Shown one piece after another: positions 38,100 through 48,956 of a stretch of 64,000 nt of DNA. The DNA is from Pseudoroseomonas aestuarii. GTDB lineage: Bacteria > Pseudomonadota > Alphaproteobacteria > Acetobacterales > Acetobacteraceae. The stretch spans positions 1-64,000 of the forward strand of contig NZ_JBHSCH010000006.1 in NCBI RefSeq assembly GCF_042651065.1, in the 5' to 3' direction. The position numbers and the translations under genes are program-made. Position 1 is the first letter of the stretch. Each line of letters opens with the position of its first letter. Under the pieces are notes generated by a model that had not been told where the DNA came from, did no database searches, and saw only the letters and a list, made by a program, of their open reading frames with translations.

Positions 38100-38128
38100 T
38101 TGCACTGGGAAATTTCTTCCCACATAAG
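38100..38128 (+). promoter_or_regulatory. Predicted carA promoter with operator in its spacer
   Basis: TTGCAC (38100-38105) as -35, then exactly 17 bp which are the proximal palindrome TGGGAAATTTCTTCCCA (38106-38122), then CATAAG (38123-38128) as -10. A start 6-7 bp past the -10 falls on the A of the carA ATG (38135). A protein bound to the palindrome would block polymerase outright. The hexamers match the sigma-70 consensus only moderately; the spacing is what convinces. Confidence 0.6.
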
Positions 38129-38134
38129 CCTCCC

Positions 38135-39532
38135 ATGCGGTCTGTGGATGACATCATCGCCCTGATGGGCGGCAGCGAAGCCGTGGCCGAGCGCTGCGGC
38201 GTCGGCACCGAGGCAGTGCGGAAGTGGCGCCAGGCGCGCGCCATTCCCGCCAGGCACTGGCCGGCGATCCTCGCCGCCACCGGCCTCTCCCTGGCGGAGC
38301 TGGCCGCCGCCCCCACCCCGCAGACCGAACCGAGCCCGGAGACGCGCATGCCCGCTGCCGCCACCCCGACCGACGATCAGCAGCCCCCCGCCGGCGCCAC
38401 CGCCGCCCTGGTGCTGGCCGATGGCACGGTCTTCTGGGGCGTGGGCTTCGGCGCCCACACCGCCAGCGTCGGCGAGATCTGCTTCAACACCGGCATGACG
38501 GGCTATCAGGAAACCCTGACCGACCCCTCCTATGCGGGGCAGATCATCACCTTCACCTTCCCGCATATCGGCAATGTGGGCGCCAATGCGGAGGATGTGG
38601 AGAGCATCACCCCCGCCGCGCGCGGCCTGGTGGTGAAGCTCGACCTGACCGAGCCGGCCAATTACCGCGCCACCCGGCACCTCGATGACTGGCTGAAGAG
38701 CCACGGCATTCCCGGCATCGCCGGCATCGACACCCGCGCGCTGACCGCCCGCATCCGCGATGGCGGCGCGCCGAACGGCGTGCTGGCCCACCCGCAGGAT
38801 GGCCGCTTCGACATCCCCGCGCTGCGCGCCCAGGCCGCCGGCTGGCCGGGGCTGGAGGGCATGGACCTCGCCAAGGAGGTCTCCTGCCGCCAGTCCTATG
38901 CCTGGACCGAGGGGCTGTGGTCCTGGGGCCAGGGCTACAACGTGGCGCCGGCGCGCAAGCACAAGGTGGTGGCCGTCGACTACGGCGCCAAGCGCAACAT
39001 CCTGCGCTGCCTGGCCGATGCCGGCTGCGAGGTGACCGTGCTGCCCGCCACCGCCACCGCCGAGGACATCCTCTCCCACAAGCCGGATGGCGTGTTCCTC
39101 TCCAACGGCCCCGGCGACCCGGCGGCGACGGGCGCCTACGCGGTGCCCGCCATCCGCGGCGTGCTGGATGCCGGCACGCCGGTGTTCGGCATCTGCCTCG
39201 GCCACCAGCTGCTGGCGCTGGCGCTGGGCGGCCGCACCTTCAAGCTGGACCGCGGCCATCGCGGCGCCAACCAGCCGGTGAAGGACCTGGCCACCGGCCG
39301 CGTCGAGATCACCAGCCAGAACCACGGCTTCGCGGTGGACGACAAGTCGCTGCCGGAGACGGTGAAGATCACCCATGTCTCGCTGTTCGACGGCTCGAAC
39401 GAGGGCATCGCCGCCACCGACCGCCCGGCCTTCTCGGTGCAGTACCACCCGGAGGCCAGCCCCGGCCCGTCGGACAGCCACTATCTCTTCCACCGCTTTG
39501 TCGAGATGATCGAGAAGCACAAGGCGGCCTGA
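38135..39532 (+). CDS. carA: Carbamoyl-phosphate synthase small subunit CarA with N-terminal HTH
   Basis: 465 residues from ATG 38135, against about 380 for standard CarA. Residues 1-58 (DDIIALMGGSEAVAERCGVG, EAVRKWRQARAIPARHW) form a Cro/YdaS-like helix-turn-helix. A Pro/Thr/Ala linker follows, and CarA proper starts near residue 90 (ALVLADGTVFWGVGFG). The class I glutaminase triad is intact: Cys354 in GICLGHQ, His438 and Glu440 in YHPEASPGPSD. It feeds ammonia to CarB for arginine and pyrimidine synthesis. No SD precedes ATG 38135 (leaderless?). An internal ATG at 38348, with GGAG six bases before it, could also start an HTH-free CarA. Confidence 0.93.
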   Translation: MRSVDDIIALMGGSEAVAERCGVGTEAVRKWRQARAIPARHWPAILAATGLSLAELAAAPTPQTEPSPETRMPAAATPTDDQQPPAGATAALVLADGTVFWGVGFGAHTASVGEICFNTGMTGYQETLTDPSYAGQIITFTFPHIGNVGANAEDVESITPAARGLVVKLDLTEPANYRATRHLDDWLKSHGIPGIAGIDTRALTARIRDGGAPNGVLAHPQDGRFDIPALRAQAAGWPGLEGMDLAKEVSCRQSYAWTEGLWSWGQGYNVAPARKHKVVAVDYGAKRNILRCLADAGCEVTVLPATATAEDILSHKPDGVFLSNGPGDPAATGAYAVPAIRGVLDAGTPVFGICLGHQLLALALGGRTFKLDRGHRGANQPVKDLATGRVEITSQNHGFAVDDKSLPETVKITHVSLFDGSNEGIAATDRPAFSVQYHPEASPGPSDSHYLFHRFVEMIEKHKAA

Positions 39533-39561
39533 GCCGCCGGCCAGAACAGGGGAGACAGGGC

Positions 39562-40320
39562 ATGGCTGGAATGTTCGACCTGACGGGGCGCGTGGCGCTG
39601 GTCACCGGCGGCAATGGCGGCATCGGCCTCGGCATGGCGCGCGGCCTGGCCGCCTGCGGCGCGCGCATCGTCATCGCCGGCCGCAGCGCGGAGAAGAACG
39701 CCGCCGCCGCCGCCGAGCTGGGCGGCCAGACCCTCGCCCTCCAGGCCGAGCTGACGGACCCCGCCGTGCCGGCGAAGCTGGTGGAGGAGGTGCTGGCCCA
39801 GGCCGGCCGGCTCGACATCCTGGTGAACAACGCCGGCACCAACATCCGCAAGGCTCCGCACATGGTGACGGACGAGGAGTGGATGACGGTGCTGGACACC
39901 AACCTGACCGGCGTGATGCGCCTGACCCGCGCCGCCTACCCGGCGCTGAAGGCGAGCGGCCATGGCCGTGTCATCAACATCGGCTCCATGCTTTCCATCT
40001 TCGGCGTCTCCTTCTCCCCGGCCTATGGGGCGAGCAAGGGGGCGGTGGTGCAGTACACCAAGTCCCTCGCCGCTGCCTGGAGCGCCGACGGCATCACCGC
40101 CAACGCCATCCTGCCCGGCTGGATCGACACCGACCTGACCCGCAAGGCGCGGCAGGACGTGCCGACCCTGAACGACGCCGTCATCGCCCGCAGTCCCAGC
40201 AAGCGCTGGGGCGACCCGAAGGATTTCGGCGGCATCGCCGCCTTCCTCGCCAGCGACGAGGCCGCCTTCATCACCGGCACCGCCATCCCGGTCGATGGCG
40301 GCTTCTCGATCCAGGGCTGA
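39562..40320 (+). CDS. Short-chain dehydrogenase/reductase (gluconate 5-dehydrogenase/KduD-like)
   Basis: 252 residues from ATG 39562 with GGGGAG upstream; the open frame reaching into carA is a shadow. Classical SDR: cofactor motif TGGNGGIGLGMARGL, R in IAGRSAEKN suggesting NADP or NAD use, NNAG at LVNNAGTNIRKAP, catalytic Ser in NIGSMLSIFG, Y-x-x-x-K in YGASKGA, and VDGGFSIQG end. The closest named types act on sugar acids. It sits between carA and carB, which has no obvious metabolic reason. Confidence 0.88.
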   Translation: MAGMFDLTGRVALVTGGNGGIGLGMARGLAACGARIVIAGRSAEKNAAAAAELGGQTLALQAELTDPAVPAKLVEEVLAQAGRLDILVNNAGTNIRKAPHMVTDEEWMTVLDTNLTGVMRLTRAAYPALKASGHGRVINIGSMLSIFGVSFSPAYGASKGAVVQYTKSLAAAWSADGITANAILPGWIDTDLTRKARQDVPTLNDAVIARSPSKRWGDPKDFGGIAAFLASDEAAFITGTAIPVDGGFSIQG

Positions 40321-40362
40321 GGCCATGGGCGCGGCGCCGGTTCCTGCCGCGGGGATGGGCTG

Positions 40363-40995
40363 ATGCCCTCGCTCGCGGCGCTCCTGGCCTTCGCCGCGCT
40401 CTCCGTGGGGCTGGCGGTTACGCCGGGGCCGAACATGCTCTACCTCGCCTCCCGCACTCTGGCGCAGGGGCGGCGGGCGGGTCTGGTCTCGCTGGCCGGC
40501 TGCCAGGCGGGCATGGCGCTGATCATGCTGGCCGCCGCGGCCGGCGTCACCGCGGCCCTGCTGGCGGTGCCCTATGCCTATGACGTGCTGCGCCTGGGCG
40601 GCGCCGCCTATCTCGGCTGGATGGCCTGGCAGACGCTGCGCCCCGGCGGCGCCTCGGTGTTCGAGCCGCGCGCCCTGCCGCCGGAGCCGCCGGCCCGGCT
40701 GTTCGCCGTGGGCGCCGCCACGGCGCTGCTGAACCCGAAGGTGGCGCTGTTCTACGTGGCGGTGCTGCCGCCCTTCATCGACCCCGCCCGCGGCAGCGTG
40801 CTGGCGCAGGGCGTCATCCTGGGCAGCGTGCAGGTGCTGATCGGCGCGCTGTTCGACATCCTCCTGGTGCTGGGCGCCGGGGGCATCTCCACCTTCCTGG
40901 CCAGGCGTCCCCTCTGGCTGGCCGCGCAGCGCTATGTGCTGGGCGGCGCGCTGGGGCTGATCGCCGTCAAACTCGCCACCGACTCCCGCCGATAA
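40363..40995 (+). CDS. LysE/RhtB-family amino-acid exporter
   Basis: 210 residues with six predicted membrane segments. The family signature LAVTPGPNMLYLASRTLAQGRRAGLVSLAGCQAGM (quoted in parts: TPGPNMLY; GRRAGL; GCQAG) is present, followed by AYLGWMAWQTLRPGG and ALLNPKVALFYVAVLPPF. Such proteins export amino acids or their analogues; the substrate is unknown. It lies 42 bp after the SDR and 11 bp before carB, so the carA-SDR-lysE-carB set may be one operon. Confidence 0.9.
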   Translation: MPSLAALLAFAALSVGLAVTPGPNMLYLASRTLAQGRRAGLVSLAGCQAGMALIMLAAAAGVTAALLAVPYAYDVLRLGGAAYLGWMAWQTLRPGGASVFEPRALPPEPPARLFAVGAATALLNPKVALFYVAVLPPFIDPARGSVLAQGVILGSVQVLIGALFDILLVLGAGGISTFLARRPLWLAAQRYVLGGALGLIAVKLATDSRR

Positions 40996-41006
40996 GGGCC
41001 CTCCCG

Positions 41007-44249
<3,243 letters not shown>

Positions 44250-44343
44250 AGGGCGGGGCGGGGCAGGCTGCAAGGCCCGTCCCGCCCGATCCATGTTTCC
44301 CGCCAATGGCATCCGCAGGGGCAACCGCCCTGGGGTGCCGGAA

Positions 44344-44368
44344 GGCCGCCGGGTCCTGCCCGGCGGCC
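44344..44368 (+). terminator. Hairpin between carB and greA
   Basis: Perfect 10-bp stem GGCCGCCGGG/CCCGGCGGCC (44344-44353 with 44359-44368) and a TCCTG loop. There is no T-run, so it may attenuate rather than fully stop transcription into greA. Confidence 0.5.
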
Positions 44369-44396
44369 GTTGCCGCGTATGAAGGAAAGATCTGCC

Positions 44397-44870
44397 GTGC
44401 AGAAATTCCCGATGACCGCCGAAGGTCTCGCCCGACTTGAGGAGGAATTGCGGCATCTGAAATCGGAGGAGCGCCCCGCGGTGATCCGCGCGATCGCCGA
44501 GGCCCGCGAGCATGGCGACCTGTCCGAGAACGCCGAGTACCATGCCGCGCGCGAGCGCCAGTCCTTCGTCGAGGGCCGCATCGCCGAGCTGGAGAGCATC
44601 GTTCCCTCCGCCGAGGTGATCGACGTCTCGAAATTCTCCGGTGACCAGGTGCGCTTCGGCGCCACCGTCACGGTCATCGACGAGGAGAGCGAGGAGGAGA
44701 AGACCTACCGCATCGTCGGCCAGTACGAGGCGGACACCAAGCAGGGCTCCATCTCCATCTCCTCGCCGCTGGCCAAGGCGCTGCTCGGCAAGAAGCTCGG
44801 CGACTCCGTCGAGGTGCCGGCCCCCGGTGGCGCGCGCGCCTACGAGATCGCCAAGGTCCGCTTCCGCTGA
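44397..44870 (+). CDS. greA: Transcription elongation factor GreA
   Basis: 157 residues from GTG 44397 (QKFPMTAEGLARLEEELRHL), with AAGGAAA upstream; this matches the family's usual length and N-terminus. Residues 1-75 form the coiled coil with acidic tip (EHGDLSENAEYHAARERQ), which enters the RNA polymerase secondary channel to restart backtracked complexes by transcript cleavage. The C-terminal FKBP-like domain (GATVTVID...ISSPLAKALLGKKLGD) follows. Two bases separate it from the ammonia-lyase gene. Confidence 0.96.
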   Translation: MQKFPMTAEGLARLEEELRHLKSEERPAVIRAIAEAREHGDLSENAEYHAARERQSFVEGRIAELESIVPSAEVIDVSKFSGDQVRFGATVTVIDEESEEEKTYRIVGQYEADTKQGSISISSPLAKALLGKKLGDSVEVPAPGGARAYEIAKVRFR

Positions 44871-44872
44871 CC

Positions 44873-46123
44873 ATGCCGAGCCGCAGCCTGCCGGGCATGA
44901 CGCTCGACCTGCCCGCGCCCGGCCTCGTCACCCTGGCCGATGTGCGGGAGGCCGCCACCCGCATCCAGGGCGCGGTGCTGCGCACGCCCATGGTGCCGGC
45001 CCCCGTCATCGGCCGCGCCGCCGGCTGCGAGGTGTGGCTGAAGCTGGACAACCTCCAGGCCACCGGCGCCTTCAAGGAGCGCGGTGCCGCCAACCGGCTG
45101 GCGCTGCTGACGGCGCGGGAGAAGGCCACCGGCGTCATCGCCATGTCGGCCGGCAACCACGCCCAGGCGGTGGCCCGCCATGCCAGCCTGCTCGGCATAC
45201 GCGCCACCATCGTCATGCCGCGCTTCACGCCCGCCACCAAGGTGGTGCGGACCGAGAGCTGGGGCGCCACCGTGGTGCTGCATGGCGAGACCCTGGCCGA
45301 GGCCGCGGCGCACGCCCATGCGCTGGCGCTGCGCGAGGGGCTGACCTTCATCCACCCCTATGACGACCCGGGCGTGATGGCCGGCCAGGGCACCATGGCG
45401 ATCGAGATGATCGAGGACGCGCCGGGGCTGGACACGCTGGTCTTTCCCGTCGGCGGCGGCGGGCTGCTGGCCGGCTGCGCCGCCGCGGCGCTGGAGCTGA
45501 ACCCCGGCCTCACCGTCTATGGCGTCGAGGTGGAAGGCTACCCGGCCATGGCGCAGCGCCTGGCCGGGCAGCCCGTGGCGGTCGGCGGCCCGACCATCGC
45601 CGAGGGCATCGCCGTGCGCGATGTGGGCGAGGCCCCCTATGCGCTGCTCAGGAGTCTCGGCATCGAGGTGCTGGTGGTGCCGGAGCGGGCGGTGGAACAG
45701 GGCGTGGCCCTGCTGGCCGAGGGCGCCAAGGTGGTGGCCGAGGGCGCCGGCGCGGCCGGCGTCGCGGCGCTGCTGGCGCATCCGGGGCGCTTCGCCGGCC
45801 GCAAGGTCGGCACCCCGGTCTGCGGCGGCAACATCGATGCCCGGGCGCTCTCCAACGTGCTGCTGCGCCAGTTGCTGCGGGATGGCCGCATCCTGCGCCT
45901 GCATTTCGACATCCCCGACCGCCCCGGCGTGCTGGCCGACATCTCGAAGCGCATCTCGGATGCCGGCGGCAACGTCATCGAGGTGAAGCACCAGCAGCTC
46001 TTCGGCGCGCCCACGGTGCAGTCCACCGAGCTGGAGCTGATGATCGAGGTGCGCGACGCCGCACAGGGCAATGCCATCATCGCCGCGATGGAAGCCGCCA
46101 ACTACGTGGTGCGGCGGGGTTGA
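44873..46123 (+). CDS. ilvA: Threonine ammonia-lyase with ACT domain
   Basis: 416 residues. PLP fold type II: Schiff-base lysine in TGAFKERGA, SAGNHAQAVARHA, and the phosphate-binding glycine loop VGGGGLLAG. A C-terminal ACT domain (HFDIPDRPGVLADISKRISD) is typical of the shorter TdcB/IlvA-type enzymes. It deaminates L-threonine to 2-oxobutanoate, for isoleucine or catabolism. The gene lies directly after greA and converges with an Lrp-type regulator. Confidence 0.9.
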   Translation: MPSRSLPGMTLDLPAPGLVTLADVREAATRIQGAVLRTPMVPAPVIGRAAGCEVWLKLDNLQATGAFKERGAANRLALLTAREKATGVIAMSAGNHAQAVARHASLLGIRATIVMPRFTPATKVVRTESWGATVVLHGETLAEAAAHAHALALREGLTFIHPYDDPGVMAGQGTMAIEMIEDAPGLDTLVFPVGGGGLLAGCAAAALELNPGLTVYGVEVEGYPAMAQRLAGQPVAVGGPTIAEGIAVRDVGEAPYALLRSLGIEVLVVPERAVEQGVALLAEGAKVVAEGAGAAGVAALLAHPGRFAGRKVGTPVCGGNIDARALSNVLLRQLLRDGRILRLHFDIPDRPGVLADISKRISDAGGNVIEVKHQQLFGAPTVQSTELELMIEVRDAAQGNAIIAAMEAANYVVRRG

Positions 46124-46129
46124 GGGCGC

Positions 46130-46154
46130 GCGGGGGAGGCAGGCCCTCCCCCGC
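46130..46154. terminator. Hairpin between ilvA and the Lrp gene
   Basis: Perfect 10-bp stem (46130-46139 with 46145-46154) and 5-base loop, 6 bp past the ilvA stop and shared with the converging Lrp-type gene. No T-run. Confidence 0.55.
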
Positions 46155-46170
46155 CTTGCCGTACGCTTCC

Positions 46171-46653
46171 TTATTTCACGTCCAGCGGCACGCCGGGCAC
46201 TTCCTTGGCGGTGTGGATGGTCTGCAACGTGGTCACCCGCCCCACATTCGGCGCGGCGGTCAGGCGGTTGGTCAGGGCGTTCTCATGCGCCGTGTCGCGC
46301 GCCACCAGCCGCAGCAGGAAGTCGCCCCCGCCACGGATCATGTGGCATTCCCGCACCTCCGGCCAGGTGGTCACCTCCGCCTCGAAGGCGGAGAGGATGG
46401 CGTGCTTCTGGCTCTCCAGCCCCACCACCGCGAAGAAGGTGATCTGCCAGCCCAGCGCCACGGGGTCGATGTCGGCGTGGTAGCCGCGGATGATGCCGCC
46501 CTCCTCCAGCCGGCGCACCCGGCGCAGGCAGGGCGGCGCGGAGAGCTCCACCCGCCGGGCCAGCTCCACATTGGTCATCCGGCCATCGGCCTGAAGTTCC
46601 GCGAGGATCTGGCGGTCTACCGCATCCAGGTTGTCGATCGTTTCAGGCTTCAT
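46171..46653 (-). CDS. Lrp/AsnC-family transcriptional regulator
   Basis: 160 residues from ATG 46653; a longer version from 46719 would overlap the trxB leader. N-terminal helix-turn-helix (LDAVDRQILAELQADGRM, NVELARRVELSAPPCLRRVR) and C-terminal RAM/SAM effector domain (ITFFAVVGLESQKHAILSAF, EVRECHMIRGGGDFLLRLVA). Such proteins form octamers that respond to amino acids. It converges with ilvA and diverges from trxB, and may regulate either. The gap to trxB is 137 bp. Confidence 0.92.
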   Translation of the reverse strand: MKPETIDNLDAVDRQILAELQADGRMTNVELARRVELSAPPCLRRVRRLEEGGIIRGYHADIDPVALGWQITFFAVVGLESQKHAILSAFEAEVTTWPEVRECHMIRGGGDFLLRLVARDTAHENALTNRLTAAPNVGRVTTLQTIHTAKEVPGVPLDVK

Positions 46654-46790
46654 CGGAACCGTTTCGTTGCTCGAGCGGCGTTTCAGGCGCAATATCCTTG
46701 CACGAGCCCTTCTATTCAAGGCATCGGGTTGCGGGGAAACGGGTTCTTTCCGATATCCTGCGACAACAGAGCGATTCCGGGACCAAGCCC

Positions 46791-47771
46791 TTGTCTGAAC
46801 TGCACCGCACCCGCCTTCTGATCCTCGGGGCCGGCCCCGCCGGCTACACGGCGGCCATCTACGCCGCCCGCGCCGGGCTGGAGCCGCTGATCGTGGCCGG
46901 CATGCAGCCGGGCGGGCAGCTCACCATCACCACCGAGGTCGAGAACTATCCCGGATTCGCCGCCCCCATCCAGGGCCCCTGGCTGATGGAGCAGATGCGC
47001 GAGCAGGCCGAGCATGTCGGCGCCCGCATCCACCACGACCTGATCACCGCCGTCGACTTCGCCGCCGGCCCGCCCTTCCGCTGCACCGGCGATTCGGGCG
47101 ACAGCTACGAGGCCGAGGCCGTGGTCATCGCCACCGGCGCCCAGGCCAAGTGGCTGGGCATCCCGGGCGAGAAGGAGCTTTCCGGCTTCGGCGTCTCGGC
47201 CTGCGCCACCTGCGACGGCTTCTTCTACCGCAACAAGGACGTCGCGGTGATCGGCGGCGGCAACTCCGCGGTGGAGGAAGCGCTTTACCTCTCCAACCTG
47301 GCGCGGCACGTGACGCTGATTCACCGCCGCGACACGCTACGGGCGGAGCGGATCCTGCAGAAGCGGCTGATGGCCAAGAGCAACGTGACGATCCTCTGGA
47401 ACACGCTGACCGAGCAGGTCCTGGCGGAGACCGGGGGGCGCACGCCCGTGGCACGCGGCCTCGCCCTGCGCGACCGCGACACCGGCCAGGCGCGGGAACT
47501 GGCGGTGGATGGCGTCTTCGTCGCCATCGGCCACGCCCCGGCCACGAGCCTGTTCAAGGGACAGCTGGACATGGATGCGGAAGGATATCTGGTGACGGCC
47601 CCTGATTCGACGCGGACCAGCCGGGCAGGCATCTTCGCCGCCGGCGATGTGCAGGATCGTGTCTACCGCCAGGCGGTGACGGCCGCCGGCACCGGCTGCA
47701 TGGCGGCGCTGGAGGCGGAGAAGTTCCTCGCTGAGCGCGAGGACGCCGCCGCCACCGCCGAAGCCGCCTGA
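46791..47771 (+). CDS. trxB: Thioredoxin-disulfide reductase TrxB
   Basis: 326 residues from TTG 46791, giving the family N-terminus SELHRTRLLILGAGPAGYTA; the upstream open frame adds 31 unrelated residues. FAD-binding GAGPAG (13-18), redox-active Cys138-Ala-Thr-Cys141, NADPH motif GGGNSAVEEA, and the second FAD segment GIFAAGDVQDRVYRQ. It reduces thioredoxin with NADPH in the cytoplasm. A LysR-type regulator begins 6 bp downstream. Confidence 0.95.
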   Translation: MSELHRTRLLILGAGPAGYTAAIYAARAGLEPLIVAGMQPGGQLTITTEVENYPGFAAPIQGPWLMEQMREQAEHVGARIHHDLITAVDFAAGPPFRCTGDSGDSYEAEAVVIATGAQAKWLGIPGEKELSGFGVSACATCDGFFYRNKDVAVIGGGNSAVEEALYLSNLARHVTLIHRRDTLRAERILQKRLMAKSNVTILWNTLTEQVLAETGGRTPVARGLALRDRDTGQARELAVDGVFVAIGHAPATSLFKGQLDMDAEGYLVTAPDSTRTSRAGIFAAGDVQDRVYRQAVTAAGTGCMAALEAEKFLAEREDAAATAEAA

Positions 47772-47777
47772 CCCGCC

Positions 47778-48671
47778 ATGCCGCTCGATTGGGACAAGCT
47801 CCGGGTCTTCCACGCCGTCGCCGAGGCGGGCAGCTTCACCCATGCGGGTGAGTCGCTGAACCTCAGCCAGTCGGCCGTCTCGCGCCAGATCCAGGCGCTG
47901 GAGGAGGCGCTGCAGGTGCCCCTCTTCCACCGCCATGCGCGCGGCCTGATCCTGACGGAGCAGGGCGAGACGCTGAACCGCACCGTGCGGGAGGTCTTCG
48001 CCAAGCTGGCGATGACCGAGGCGCTGCTGACCGAGAGCCGGGAACGCGCCGCAGGCCGGCTGAAGGTGACCACCACCACCGGCTTCGGCACCACCTGGCT
48101 GGCGCCGCGCCTGCGCCGCTTCATGGGCCTGCACAGCGACGTGACGGTGACGCTGCTGCTGGACGACGCCGATCTCGACCTCGCCATGCGCGAGGCGGAT
48201 GTCGCCATCCGCATGCACCCGCCGAAGCAGCCGGACCTGATCCAGCGGCATGTCGCCACCTTCGGCTGGAAGGTGGTGGGCTCGCCGGAATACCTGAAGC
48301 AGGCCGGCATCCCGCAGCGGGCCGAGGATCTCGATGCCCACCGGCTGATCGTCTATGGCGATTACCGGCCACCGGTGGAAAGCATCAACTGGCTGCTGGA
48401 AGCCGGGCGCCGCCCCGGAAGCCCGCGCCGCGCGGCGGTGGAGGTGAACAGCCTGCCCGCCATGCTGCACGCCGTGCGCTCCGGCCTCGGCCTCGCCGCC
48501 CTGCCCGACTACATGGGCGACGACCTGCGCGACCTCATTCCGGTGCTGGGCGACCTCAAGGCGCCGCGCATCGACGCCTATTTCGTCTATCCGGAAGAGA
48601 TGCGGCATTCCAAGCGTGTCGGCGTGTTCCGCGACTTCCTGGTGTCCGAACTGGCCAGCCTCAACGGCTGA
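47778..48671 (+). CDS. LysR-family transcriptional regulator
   Basis: 297 residues. N-terminal winged helix-turn-helix (LDWDKLRVFHAVAEAGSFTHAG, LNLSQSAVSRQIQALEEALQ) and a periplasmic-binding-protein-like effector domain (LKVTTTTGFGTTWLAPRLRRF, LDLAMREADVAIRM, AMLHAVRSGLGLAALPDYM). Nearest described types are GcvA/CysB-like general LysR proteins; target genes are unknown. Unusually it runs in the same direction as trxB, 6 bp behind it, so it is probably co-transcribed with it. Confidence 0.92.
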   Translation: MPLDWDKLRVFHAVAEAGSFTHAGESLNLSQSAVSRQIQALEEALQVPLFHRHARGLILTEQGETLNRTVREVFAKLAMTEALLTESRERAAGRLKVTTTTGFGTTWLAPRLRRFMGLHSDVTVTLLLDDADLDLAMREADVAIRMHPPKQPDLIQRHVATFGWKVVGSPEYLKQAGIPQRAEDLDAHRLIVYGDYRPPVESINWLLEAGRRPGSPRRAAVEVNSLPAMLHAVRSGLGLAALPDYMGDDLRDLIPVLGDLKAPRIDAYFVYPEEMRHSKRVGVFRDFLVSELASLNG

Positions 48672-48956
48672 GGGAGGACGCGAAAACTTCATCATGCGCG
48701 GAACGCATGGCGGAGTGGCGATATTCGACCTACGCGCATGCTGCGACGCACATTAGGGTCTCTTCATCCGGCGACTAGGTCGGAAAGGGTCTCTGACCCT
48801 TCGTCTCCCAGACGTGAAGCCTCCCTGTATGACTGGCCTGGAAAACTCTGTTTTCCGGGCCTCTTTTTTTGGCTTCCCGCTTTCGGTGACGTTGGCCTTT
48901 CCCCATGCGGCCAGGAAGGGTATCGACCCTGGCTTGGCAGAGAGGGGAAAGCCGGC
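48672..48956 (+). ncRNA. Possible small RNA or long leader ending in a strong terminator
   Basis: 285 bp without a convincing gene. It holds the repeat AGGGTCTCT twice (48757, 48787), the small hairpin AAGGGT-CTCTG-ACCCTT, and a strong intrinsic terminator at 48837-48870. The terminator lies 165 bp past the LysR stop. Either the LysR transcript has a long 3' end, or a short RNA of up to about 150 nt is made here. The promoter of the next gene must lie in 48871-48956. Confidence 0.35.
48837..48870 (+). terminator. Intrinsic terminator upstream of the coiled-coil gene
   Basis: 10-bp stem CCTGGAAAAC/GTTTTCCGGG (48837-48846 with 48850-48859, one G-U pair), TCT loop, then CCTC and seven T. This is among the strongest terminators in the window. 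Confidence 0.9.

Noticed and set aside
38917..39561. Upstream extension of the SDR frame into carA
   Set aside because: The extension is out of frame with CarA and lacks similarity; the SDR fold starts right at ATG 39562 with a good SD.
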